Program-made: the position numbers and the translations under genes | NCBI GenBank assembly: GCA_963824985.1 | Contig: CAWGRQ010000052.1 | Location: 10,226 to 74,225, forward strand | DNA from: JAFNAG01 sp963824985 | GTDB taxonomy: Bacteria; Acidobacteriota; UBA6911 | DNA: 64,000 nucleotides | Direction of reading: 5' to 3' | Part shown: in pieces, positions 8,554 to 17,167 of the stretch | Layout: each line of letters begins with the position of its first letter | Position numbering within the stretch: position 1 is the first letter of the stretch | Notes under the pieces: generated by a model | Database searches by the model: none | Seen by the model: only the letters and a program-made list of their open reading frames with translations | Told to the model about the DNA's origin: nothing

Positions 8554-9666
8554 CTAACTTCCCGCGACTTGCGATCGGGCCGGCACTCCCCTTTTCGCGT
8601 TCTCTCCGGAGTAATATTTGCGCCCGAGCCACAGCGCGACGTTCACCAGCCCGATCATCACCGGCACTTCGACAAGCGGTCCGATTACCGCGGCAAAGGC
8701 GCCGCCGTGGTTGATGCCGAACGTCGCGATGGCCACTGCGATCGCCAGCTCGAAATTGTTCGAGGCGGCGGTGAAAGAGAGAGTGGTGGCCTGCCCGTAG
8801 GTTGCGCCCACCTTCTTGCTCATGAAGAAGGAAATGAAGAACATCAGCACAAAGTAAATGAGGAGCGGGATGGCGATCCGCACGACGTCAAACGGCAGCT
8901 GCACGATGTACTCGCCCTTGAGCGAGAACATAACGACGATGGTAAACAAGAGAGCGACCAATGTGATCGGGCTGATCTTCGGGATGAATTTCGCGTGGTA
9001 CCACTCCTTGTTCTTGAGCGCGATCAGCGAAAATCGCGTGATGACGCCGGCAATGAACGGGATGCCCAGGTAGATAAAGACACTCTTCGCGATCTCCCCG
9101 ATGGTGATATGGACCGTCACACCTGCGAGTCCGAACCAGGTCGGCAGGACGGTTATAAAGACATAGGCGTACACCGAGAAGAACAGCACCTGGAAGATGG
9201 AATTGAATGCAACCAGGCCGGCGCAATACTCCGTGTCCCCTTTGGCCAGGTCATTCCAGACGATGACCATGGCGATGCAGCGCGCCAGGCCGATCATGAT
9301 CAGCCCGACCATGTACTCCGGCTTGTCGCGCAGAAAGAGAACCGCGAGCCCGAACATGAGAAGAGGGCCTACGATCCAGTTCTGGACCAGTGAGAGGCCG
9401 AGTACCTTGAGGTTGCGGAAAACCGGCCCCATCTCTTCATACCGGACCTTGGCCAGCGGCGGGTACATCATCAGGATAAGGCCGATGGCGATCGGGATGG
9501 AGGTTGTACCGACACTGAACCGGTTGAGGAAGGGTACGATCCCCGGCAGCAGGTAGCCCCCAGCTACGCCGATCGCCATGGCGAGAAAGATCCACACGGT
9601 CAGGTAGCGGTCGAGAAGGGAAAGCCGGCTGGCGACGCCGCCGGCTGCAATCCGGGATTTGCTCAT
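8554..9666 (-). CDS. acr3: ACR3-family arsenite efflux permease
   Basis: 370 residues with ten predicted spans. The ACR3 signature GLARCIAMVIVWNDLAKG with its essential cysteine is present, as is TAASNNFELAIAVAIA near the C-terminus. It exports arsenite using the membrane potential. The start ATG at 9666 has a strong GGAGGA ribosome site. It is downstream of arsR3 and tightly coupled to arsC, so this is a classic arsR-acr3-arsC operon transcribed leftwards. Confidence 0.93.
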   Translation of the reverse strand: MSKSRIAAGGVASRLSLLDRYLTVWIFLAMAIGVAGGYLLPGIVPFLNRFSVGTTSIPIAIGLILMMYPPLAKVRYEEMGPVFRNLKVLGLSLVQNWIVGPLLMFGLAVLFLRDKPEYMVGLIMIGLARCIAMVIVWNDLAKGDTEYCAGLVAFNSIFQVLFFSVYAYVFITVLPTWFGLAGVTVHITIGEIAKSVFIYLGIPFIAGVITRFSLIALKNKEWYHAKFIPKISPITLVALLFTIVVMFSLKGEYIVQLPFDVVRIAIPLLIYFVLMFFISFFMSKKVGATYGQATTLSFTAASNNFELAIAVAIATFGINHGGAFAAVIGPLVEVPVMIGLVNVALWLGRKYYSGENAKRGVPARSQVAGS

Positions 9667-9710
9667 TGTTGCCGTCCTCCGGGCAGACGCGCTTGAGGGC
9701 GCTGCCACCT

Positions 9711-10094
9711 TTATGATCTGCACCTGTCGGGCAGTAGATTTTCCGACACACCGTGTATCTCCGCCCTTGCGACGCAGCCACGCGGATAGTCTCTTGAGCA
9801 ACCGAGCGGCGTCGGGCCGCCTGGCCAGATGCGAGCGGAGCATTTCCAGATGGCCCTTGGCCAATCCGTCCCGCAGGGACCCAGCGCATAGTAAACCCAC
9901 AGCCCTTCGCGCCGATCCGTGACCAGCCCGGCCCGATAGAGAATTCGCAGGTGCCGGGATGCCTTCGACTGGGTGATCGCAAGCACTTCGATGAAGTCGC
10001 AGACGCAGAGCTCCCTGTGATTGAACAGGAGCCAGAGCATCTTGAGCCTGGCTTCATCGGCCAGGACCTTGAAAAACGCGGCAGTCTCTTTCAT
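9711..10094 (-). CDS. arsR: ArsR-family arsenite-responsive repressor (third of three), one frame break
   Basis: Starts KETAAFFKVLADEARLKML with the metalloid site ELCVCDF and the recognition helix TQSKASRHLRILYRAGLV. As sequenced it ends at 9711, but one missing base near 9885 would continue the family-like tail SLRDGLAKGHLEMLRSHLA. In that corrected frame no stop occurs before the acr3 start, so the natural stop codon is unresolved. ATG at 10094 with AAGGA upstream. It controls the arsR-acr3-arsC operon from the promoter at 10119-10147. Confidence 0.82.
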   Translation of the reverse strand: MKETAAFFKVLADEARLKMLWLLFNHRELCVCDFIEVLAITQSKASRHLRILYRAGLVTDRREGLWVYYALGPCGTDWPRAIWKCSARIWPGGPTPLGCSRDYPRGCVARAEIHGVSENLLPDRCRS

Positions 10095-10118
10095 GGATTC
10101 CTTCTCGGAGAATATATC

Positions 10119-10147
10119 TATATAACCGGATTTACGGTTATTGTCAA
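10119..10147 (-). promoter_or_regulatory. ars operon promoter with ArsR operator
   Basis: On the minus strand, TTGACA (10147-10142) and TATATA (10124-10119) are 17 bp apart. The perfect inverted repeat ATAACCG-6 nt-CGGTTAT (10122-10141) fills the spacer, so bound ArsR would block RNA polymerase. Confidence 0.75.
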
Positions 10148-10189
10148 GGAGAAATCGACAAACCGCGGACACATATCCCTCCCAAGATC

Positions 10190-10218
10190 GTTGGTTCGAT
10201 TCCAACCGTCGCTACCCA
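10190..10218 (+). other. 3'-end fragment of a tRNA gene (T arm, acceptor strand, CCA-like end)
   Basis: GTTGG-TTCGATT-CCAAC is a canonical T arm. It is followed by a 7-nt acceptor strand CGTCGCT, discriminator A, and CCCA. No matching 5' half (AGCGACG) lies 45-80 nt upstream, so only the 3' end is present. tRNA 3' ends are the usual scars of integrase-mediated insertion. Confidence 0.6.
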
Positions 10219-10223
10219 ACCCT

Positions 10224-10325
10224 TCAGGGTGCTGTTGACATCGATCCCGGTGGCACGCAACGCAGGGACGAGGCCGAACAGCAAAAACGTTACAATGGAC
10301 ACTGCTGCGGTATAGGCAAGCGCGC
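10224..10325 (-). pseudogene. Remnant of an ADOP/MacB-type permease
   Basis: The minus strand reads VTFLLFGLVPALRATGIDV and NSTLKG, the conserved segment in the middle of acidobacterial duplicated orphan permeases (compare LFGLVPALRATRVDPA in the intact gene at 45448-48151). It is truncated on both sides, next to the tRNA fragment. Confidence 0.55.
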
Positions 10326-10364
10326 GTGCGTCTCTGAATGCTCATTCCACGACTTTGGGGTCTG

Positions 10365-10539
10365 GGAGTCTGTCCGAGAATCAGGAGGGGCCGCGTTCCG
10401 AGCACCGTTGCGCCTGCGGCGCTCCTGGCGGGGGCAGATGCCAGGCGGAGCGCAGGCGATGTCGAGGTACATCGTCGAGGAGCGTCAAAGCCGCAGATGC
10501 CCCATGAGCGCGACCCCTCCAAATTCCCGGACGGACTCC
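10365..10539. repeat. MITE-like element with 31-bp inverted termini
   Basis: Arms 10365-10395 and 10509-10539 match at about 26 of 31 positions (starting GGAGTCTGTCCGAGAAT). The 113-bp centre is GC-rich and non-coding. The right arm ends exactly at the stop codon of the downstream DA1-like gene, so the element abuts or supplied that stop. Confidence 0.55.
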
Positions 10540-11495
10540 TAGCGCCGGGCCCGGATCAGTTCTATGACCGCATTCTGGTGCAGGGATTTCAGTCTCTGAT
10601 AGCCGGTCCCATAGGGGGAGTCGGTTCGTGTTTCCAGCTTCTCCAAAGCGCCGCGAAAACCCTTCGCACGAAGCACTTCCGCGGCCACCCACTGGGCGAA
10701 CCCTTCCGACAGTTCCGGTTCCAGATTCAGGAGGTTGTTCTCCGCCTCCCAGGCATGGGCATACTCATGAGCAGCCGCCTCGTACAGCAGGTCGGGCGGC
10801 AGTCCGAAAAGAAGGACGATTTCCGATTTGTCATTGTCCAGGCGGTACATACCCAGCTCTTTCCCATAGAGCGCCCCCTTCAGGACGGGACTCTTCCTTC
10901 CGGGCCCCGGATTGGGTGCCGCCAACCCGCTCAGTTGTTCCACCCGTACGGTATAGGGGCGCTTGACCTTCAGTCCCAGCTGCTGCTCTATGGTGGCGCG
11001 CGCCGACCGGACTATGCCCTTGATGGTCTCGACATCAAAAACCGCACGCCCGCCGCAATCGCTGCAAATAATGCGCCCATCCGGATATTCCCAATGCTTG
11101 TCGCCGACCGGCACTCCACAAAGGTCGCAGGCATGCCGATTATTTTTGCAGTCGGCACAATAGACTCCTTTGCCGTATGGGTACCGGTAACTGGTTCCGA
11201 GAATGGGCTTTCCGCAGGCATTGCAGCGCGGCAGTTTTTTGAGGCACTCTTTGCAGGCCCCGGTCTCAGGATCGATGTCGGCGGCGGCGGTCGGCAGCGT
11301 GCATACGCTGCACCTGGGGGCCTCCAGGTAGCAGCGCTCGCAGTAGGCCTCCTTGCCGCCTTCGACCCGGTAGTACTTCCCGGGGGTCGTGATCAGCGTG
11401 CCGCAGATGTGACATCGCAACTGGCCGGTCGCCGCCAGGGCGCCGCCAATAAGCACAAGAGCCAGGATCAGCACCAGTCTGCTTCGCATCATCAT
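10539..11495 (-). CDS. Secreted zinc-ribbon (LIM-like) DA1-type metallopeptidase
   Basis: A signal peptide (MRSRLVLILALVLIGGALA) is followed by eight CxxC pairs between about residues 30 and 145 (CHIC, CERC, CSVC, CKEC, CNAC, CADC, CDLC, CSDC), the ligand count of two LIM domains or four zinc ribbons. The C-terminal half is a gluzincin peptidase with HEYAHAW and a downstream LSEGFAQWVAAE glutamate. This order matches the LIM-LIM-peptidase arrangement of plant DA1, without the ubiquitin-binding part. The substrate is unknown. The first ATG (11495) is preferred over TTG at 11507. It is intact and stands alone. Confidence 0.75.
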   Translation of the reverse strand: MMMRSRLVLILALVLIGGALAATGQLRCHICGTLITTPGKYYRVEGGKEAYCERCYLEAPRCSVCTLPTAAADIDPETGACKECLKKLPRCNACGKPILGTSYRYPYGKGVYCADCKNNRHACDLCGVPVGDKHWEYPDGRIICSDCGGRAVFDVETIKGIVRSARATIEQQLGLKVKRPYTVRVEQLSGLAAPNPGPGRKSPVLKGALYGKELGMYRLDNDKSEIVLLFGLPPDLLYEAAAHEYAHAWEAENNLLNLEPELSEGFAQWVAAEVLRAKGFRGALEKLETRTDSPYGTGYQRLKSLHQNAVIELIRARR

Positions 11496-11636
11496 CGGAC
11501 GAATCAATGCCTCCGCCGGGCGATGTTAAGGCCACGGAGATTTATTTAAGTATAATTGAAAACTCTTCCGCACCCAGGTTTTTCTGAAATGCCCAAACCT
11601 TTTATTGTTTCACCCCGGCAGTTTTCGAAACAGCCT

Positions 11637-11692
11637 CTCATGCGCCATGGCGCACCCGCGTGCATGAAAATATCAGCTGTCGCGCGCAGCGC
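11637..11692 (+). repeat. Repeat R3 copy (CTCATGCGCCATGGCGCA type)
   Basis: One of five copies of a small hairpin element; others are at 24771-24846, 30183-30255, 37870-37908 and 45316-45355. The core is the palindrome TGCGCCATGGCGCA, followed by GCATGAAAATA and often CGCGCGCAGCGC. All copies are intergenic. Confidence 0.7.
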
Positions 11693-11700
11693 CTTAGAGT

Positions 11701-11852
11701 GCCGCGCCGTCGGCGCTCGTTCCCGAGCCATCCCATTCCCGGCCTTACGGCTGGGCCTGGGTACTTCCGGCTTTTCGGGCCTCGGGCATGCCTGTCCATG
11801 GGTTAATCGAACACCCGTACCGCCTGAGGCCAATTTCAGGAGTCATGCCGCG
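11701..11852 (+). repeat. Repeat R2, copy A
   Basis: About 150 bp, more than 80% identical by eye to 24421-24572. It starts GCCGCGCCGTCGGCGCTCG and ends CAGGAGTCATGCCGCG. It follows an R3 copy here; in the 24-kb region R2 and R3 also sit close together. The rest of 11508-12094 shows no gene. Confidence 0.7.
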
Positions 11853-12094
11853 TTGCTGTCAATGTGGTGTCCGGATTTGCAGCGCCGCGGCTCGCCGGTG
11901 AAGATTCCGGGTAATGTTCCGCTGGATAATATCGGCCGGTTGGCATATAAGATACCGATCGATGTAAACCAGAAGCCAACAACCGGTGCGAGCAAACGGT
12001 CGCAGCCCGCGTGTTTGAAACGGCGGATTCCGAAGGCCGCCTCGGTTAACATGGGCGTTTCCGGAGTGCAGGTTGCGCTAAATTGGAGGGAGTC

Positions 12095-15000
12095 ATGGGT
12101 AAGCAGGGTTTGGAGTGGAGGCTCAGCAGAATTTATGTGCTGGGCGCCATATTAGCCATCGCTTTGGGCGTCAACGCGTTTTCGGCGGGCGGGCAGGCCC
12201 GGGGAACCGCGACCCAGGCACCGGCTCAGGCACAGAAGCTTGACGAAGACTATGCGAAACGGATCCTGGACAACACACCGGACAAACGCATCCTGACCGA
12301 GTTGGTCGATCACATGCCGGTTTCGGCTACCGTGCCGTCGCCACTGAAGTTCCTCGGCTATGTTCCGGGTGAAGACAACCGGCTCACGTATCACAAAGAC
12401 ATCGTGGCTTACTATGAGGCCCTCGACAAGGCGTCGGACCGCGTCACGATGTGGGATATCGGCAAGACCGAAGAAGGTCGAACCATGGTGGCGCTTGCCA
12501 TCGCCGACGAAGCGACGATCAAATCGCTCGACAAGTACAAGCAGATCACCGCGCAGCTCACCGATCCGCGCAAGCTGACGGAAGCGCAGGCGCGGCAGCT
12601 GATCCAGACCGGCAAGCCGATTTACTACACAACCGGAAGCCTTCACTCCGGGGAAACGGGCAGCCCGGAAATGCTCATCGAGCTGGCCTTCCGTCTGGCC
12701 GTCGAGGAAACGCCTTTCATCCAGCAGATCCGCAACAACAGCATCGTGGTGATCACTCCGGTGGCCGAAGTCGACGGCCATGAGCGCCAGGTCGACAACC
12801 GGCGCGCAGCCGACGCCGGCCAGCCGCAGCCCGGCATGACCTATTGGGGCCGCTATGTCGCGCACGACAACAACCGCGACGGCATCGGCAAGGGATTGAT
12901 GCTTACCCAGAACATGCTGAAATCGTTTCTCGATCTGCACCCGCAGGTTCTGCACGACCTGCATGAGTCGGTGACTCTGCTGTACACCTCCACGGGCACG
13001 GGTCCGTATTATCCCGAAATCGCACCGCTGCTGGCCACGGAATGGTGGTGGCTGGCAGAGACCGAAGTCATGGAGATGACCAAGCGCGGCGTGCCCGGCG
13101 TCTGGACCTACAATTACTATGACGGCTGGGTGCCGAACTACATGTTCTGGATCGGGGTAACCCACAACTCCATCGGTAAGTTCTATGAGACCCAGAGTTA
13201 CGGCGGCGGACGCGGCGGTGGTCCCGCGGGCGGCGGACGCGCCGGCGCTCCGGGAGCCCCCGGCGCCGCTATGGCCGGAACTGCAGCGCAAGCAGGCCGC
13301 GGCCGCGGTGTCGGCGCGGGCCAGAGCCGCGAGTGGTATCGCCCCTTCCCGGTACCCCCGGAAGGCGTGCAGTGGAGCGGCCGAGCCAATATCAACATGC
13401 AGCAGTCGGCAATTCTCATCGCGATGAACGCCGTGGCGAAAAACCGGGAAATGTTCCTGGAGAATTATTACATCAAGAACAAGATGATGGTCGAACAGGG
13501 CAGGACGCGGCCCCCTTATGCTTATGTGATTCCAGCGCAGCAGCGCCGGCGTGTGGAAGCCGCCGACCTGATGAACTTCATGCGCCGCGAGGCGGTCGAG
13601 GTCAACACCGCGACCGGGCCGTTCACGCTCGGCAACGTCCAGGTGGCCGCCGGCGACTATATCATCCGGCTCGACCAGCCTTATGGCGGCCTCGTCAACA
13701 CGCTGCTCGGCGTGCAGTGGTTCCCAGAACAGAATCCGCGTCCCTACGACGACACCGGATGGTCGTTGCCGCTGCTGCGCAACGTGCAGATCTACCGCAT
13801 CGAGGATAAGGCGGTCTTCGACAAACCGATGACGCTGTCGGCGGCTGATTTCAAGGCCCCCGGGACCATCACCGGGACCGGCAGCACCATTGTCATCGAG
13901 CACAATACCGACAACACTCTGGCCACGTTCCGGTTCGCCAATGCCCGGGTGAAGATGTCGGCGGCCGAACAGCCGTTCGAGCTGGCCGGGCATCGCTTCA
14001 CTGCCGGCGCGTTCATCATTCCGACTGCCGATCGCGCCATGCTCGAACCGCAGATCAAAGAGTACGGGTTGCTCGCCTGGGCAACCGACACGCCGCCGAA
14101 CGTGCCGATGCACGATCTCGATGTGCCGCGCATCGGGTACCTGCACTCCTGGTCGAGCACCCAGGATGAGGGGTGGGTGCGCATGTCGCTCGACAAGTTC
14201 AAGGTGCCCTATACCTACTTCGGCGACAACCTCGTACGAGCGGGAAACCTGCGCGCGAAGTACGACGTGATCATTTACCCGAACGGGCCGGTCACGGTGG
14301 ACGGCGGCGAGATACCGGCCGGCGGCACGCCACAGCCGTACAAGAAGACCGACCTCACGCCGAACATCGGCACTGCACCCGATACCACCGAAGACCGGCG
14401 CGGCAGTCTCGGCCGTGATGGCTTGAAGGCCCTGGAAGCATTTGTGCAGGATGGCGGGGTGCTGATTGCCGAAGGCGGGCCCGCGGCGTTGTTCCCGGAC
14501 TACCGGCTGGTGCCGGGGGTTTCGGTCGAGCAGCCCGATGGCCTGTTCGCTCCCGGTTCGGTCATGAAGACCCTGCTCGGCGACAAGACCAGCCCGATCC
14601 TTTACGGTTATGACCAGAACGCCCTCGGCGTGATGTACAAGAACGGGCCGGTTCTCGCACTGAGCGGTGGCTTCGGCGGCGGGCGCGGCGGTGGCGGCGG
14701 GCGCGGCGGCGGCATGCCTCCCGGCGTTGGCGGCGGCAATCTGCAGCCCATGGCAACTCCTCCGCGGCTGACGACGCTCGATGCCGGTCCGCCCACCCAG
14801 GCGGCAGATGCCGCGGGCGGGCGCGGCGGCTTCGGCGCCGGGCGTGGCGGCGGCGGGCGGGTGCGGCGGGCGTGGCGGCGGAGCCGCGGCGCCTTCCGGA
14901 CCGCGGGTGCTGCTGTCATACCCCAACGATCCGAACGATCTGCTCCTGTCCGGCGCACTCGTCGGCGGTGAAAGCCTGGCCGGCCGGCCGGCGCTCGTTG

Positions 15001-15161
15001 ATGCTCCGCTCGGCAAAGGGCATGTCGTGCTATTCGGAGTCCGTCCGTTCTGGCGCTATGAAACGCACGGAAGCTTTTTCCTGGCCTTCAACGCTATTCT
15101 GAACTGGAACGATTTGAACGCCGGCAAGGCCGCCGCGGCCGGCCCGGGCGGGGATCGGTAA
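12095..15161 (+). CDS. Secreted M14-family zinc carboxypeptidase-like protein A, one frame break
   Basis: About 1020 residues. Signal peptide (YVLGAILAIALGVNAFSAGG), then an M14 catalytic domain with the zinc pair in LHSGETGSPEM (His184, Glu187) and a third His in VLHDLHES (about 290). A Gly/Ala/Arg-rich linker lies near residues 370-410. The C-terminal half has the GAT-like segment LKALEAFVQDGGVLIAEGG and, after a frame break in a G-rich tract near 14860, GKGHVVLFGVRPFWRYE. The ATG at 12095 has GGAGGG at 12084-12089. Paralogues are at 35195 and 38340. Probably an exported peptidase for protein scavenging. Confidence 0.82.
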
Positions 15162-15242
15162 TCAGACGGTTCACCCAGGCACGTCTGGCGCCTGGAACCG
15201 GAATTCATAAACGCCGGGCCTCTTCCAGAGCTCATCACCATT

Positions 15243-15269
15243 CCCCCGGGGCCAAGAGAGCCCCGGGGG
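15243..15269. terminator. Strong GC hairpin downstream of M14 peptidase A
   Basis: CCCCCGGGGC-7 nt-GCCCCGGGGG forms a 10-bp stem 82 bp after the stop codon. No T-run follows, so a role as an intrinsic terminator is uncertain. Confidence 0.4.
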
Positions 15270-15328
15270 GCCGTGGGTCGCGGTGAAATTCGGATCGACC
15301 CGCATTATTCACGAAGCAAGACATCTCA

Positions 15329-15372
15329 GGATACGGAAGAACGCGGATCGGATCCGTGTTCTTCCGTATCCC
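15329..15372. repeat. Repeat R5, long near-perfect palindrome
   Basis: GGATACGGAAGAAC... and its reverse complement meet at GGATCGGATCC, giving arms of about 22 bp with two mismatches. Related, less perfect sequences are at 16574-16662 and 24950-25010, all in intergenic DNA. Nothing else is seen in 15162-15563. Confidence 0.6.
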
Positions 15373-15563
15373 TAAAGCTCTCCATAATGAACGAATCCCG
15401 GCACCCCGTACTGCTTTCATACGTTTGCAAAAGATGTCCGTGATTAATGCGGGCCAAGAGTAAAACGCCTGAAAATGGCGCCAATCGATGGTCGGGAGCG
15501 GCATTCAATGAAATGATCGGGCCGGGGCATCGGGAGCCTGTCCTGCCCGGCGATCACTGCAGA

Positions 15564-16421
15564 TCAATTTTCTCGCGCGTAATATCCCTGGCTGGCATTC
15601 ACCACCAGTTTCGGCAAGCCCTGCGGCGGATTGAGTTTGACTTCAATCCGGCGCCATTTGCCGTCCTGCTTCCTGTTGGTGGGGATGTAACCGAGTATAT
15701 ATTGATTGCGCAGCTCATCATGAATGATGTCGATGTAGTAATCCACCTCGCTCGGTCTGTCCGCAACAAACGGCCGCACCCCCGTCCCTTCCCTGGTCGC
15801 CGTCATTCGGTTTCCCCACCTGTCTCCGCTGACCGTATAGACCTGGACGGTAGGCAGGATGCTGGTAACCTCCAGATCACTGACTATGATCAGGGCCTTT
15901 TTCTCGTTTTTGCCCTTCTTGATCTTCTCCAATCCCATGGCCAGAGCCTGCCGTAGAGGGCTCTGGGAACTCGACTTGATGATGGGAATCTCCTGCGGGG
16001 TTGACGGCTCCAGACCGAAGTCCTGCACCATCGCCGAGCTTTCGCTGAAGGAGATCAGGAAGAACTCATCTCCGGGAATCCTGGCTTCCCGAAAACGGTT
16101 GATCGCCAGGACGGCAGCGCCGATGTAGTTCTTCATGCTTCCCGCCAGATCAAAGATGACCCCCATGCTTATGGGTGCTGTCTGTTGGGAGAAGTAGTGA
16201 ATCGGCTGCTCCACACGGTTTTCATACACCTTGAAATGCTTCTGTTCAAGTCCGGCAATGAACCGGTTCAATGAATCCGTGACCAGAACCCTGACGTAGA
16301 CGCCATCCTCCGCAACCCGTATTCCGAGCGCCTGCGATCTCTGAGGGGACTGCCCGTGCAGCGGCAGCAGGAGGCCGACGAGAAGGAATGCTGAGATGGG
16401 TTTGCTGATCCTGAGTTTCAT
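15564..16421 (-). CDS. VWFA-related acidobacterial-domain protein, secreted
   Basis: About 285 residues with an N-terminal signal (KPISAFLLVGLLLPLHG). The family opening is present: VYVRVLVTDSLNRFIAGL, KHFKVYENRVEQPIHYFS, then the degenerate MIDAS-like GVIFDLAGSMKNYIG. Canonical members have DxSGS here; the Ser is replaced by Ala, so metal binding may be weakened. The end, YYIDIIHDELRNQYILGY plus a beta-rich tail, is typical. This family is strongly associated with Acidobacteria; its role is unknown. The start MKLRISK at 16421 is chosen for the signal peptide. Confidence 0.85.
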   Translation of the reverse strand: MKLRISKPISAFLLVGLLLPLHGQSPQRSQALGIRVAEDGVYVRVLVTDSLNRFIAGLEQKHFKVYENRVEQPIHYFSQQTAPISMGVIFDLAGSMKNYIGAAVLAINRFREARIPGDEFFLISFSESSAMVQDFGLEPSTPQEIPIIKSSSQSPLRQALAMGLEKIKKGKNEKKALIIVSDLEVTSILPTVQVYTVSGDRWGNRMTATREGTGVRPFVADRPSEVDYYIDIIHDELRNQYILGYIPTNRKQDGKWRRIEVKLNPPQGLPKLVVNASQGYYAREN

Positions 16422-16573
16422 CGTCTCGGTGGCGGCTTTCCTGATGATGGCCGCAAATTCAATTGTACTACATGGGATGTACCCGATGGCAAATATGTTC
16501 AAGTCAACCCGAATAGAGCGAATGAGTGATTTGGCACGCGTTATTCACAATGTAAGGATCGCAAAATCCTTCA

Positions 16574-16662
16574 GGACACGGCAAGTCGCGGATGAACACG
16601 GATCGGATCCATGGGCCGGGCCTTTGCGGGGGCAAAAGCCCTGCCCGCGTTCTTCTGTATCC
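16574..16662. repeat. R5-related palindromic sequence
   Basis: Contains GAACACGGATCGGATCC and CGTTCTTCTGTATCCC in the R5 arrangement, interrupted by about 40 bp with its own GGGCC...GGCAAAAGCCC hairpin. Apart from this and the small reading frame at 16783, the span 16422-17167 shows nothing. Confidence 0.45.
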
Positions 16663-16782
16663 CAAACGCCTTCTGTCAGGAGAAGATTCCGGCACCGCCT
16701 GGCGTCTCATTTGGGCTTGCTAAAGACGCTCATGGATAATTCTGGATCGGGTGGGGAAGGAGGCAGCCGGGTAGGAGGTCAT

Positions 16783-16887
16783 ATGGCAGTAGAGTCACCC
16801 CCTCGCCTGCCATGCAGCCTGCGCATACCCGACTGCCCGGAATTTATATCGGCGGATTTTCAATCATACATGAGGAAAGACCTGTGA
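16783..16887 (+). CDS. Possible 34-residue small protein with strong ribosome site
   Basis: ATG at 16783 follows AGGAGG (16773-16778) at ideal spacing. The product is short and hydrophilic, with two Cys (LPCSLRIPDCPEF). No homologue is recognised and it may be chance; the ribosome site is the only real support. Confidence 0.25.
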   Translation: MAVESPPRLPCSLRIPDCPEFISADFQSYMRKDL

Positions 16888-17167
16888 CAGGCCGACATCC
16901 ATATGAAACTGCACATAACCGCCAAATCACGATGCCCGCTTTGTTCTAACTGCTCCAATCCACGAGGGTTGCCACCGCGTGCACAGATTGGACCGGTCAT
17001 GTGGAAATTAACCTGCCAACCCGCCGATTTTTCAATGATTTAGAGGTGCGGCCACGATTGGCCGGTTAATTTTGACAATGCGCCCAACCGGACCTGAAGG
17101 CCGGCGAAAATTCCGGCGGCAATGGTGATGTTCGTGCCGATAAGAACCGCCGGAGAGACGACCGAAA

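Noticed and set aside
10150..10218. A complete tRNA gene
   Set aside because: Only the T arm and acceptor strand fit; no pairing 5' strand, D arm or anticodon arm could be found upstream.
10338..11549. Plus-strand frame opposite the DA1-like peptidase
   Set aside because: The minus strand carries eight CxxC pairs and HExxH; the plus-strand product has no family features.
12152..15016. Long minus-strand open frame of about 950 codons opposite M14 peptidase A
   Set aside because: It lies antisense to a gene with clear peptidase motifs and encodes an Arg/Gly/Ala/His-rich sequence without domains; high GC suppresses stops on the opposite strand.
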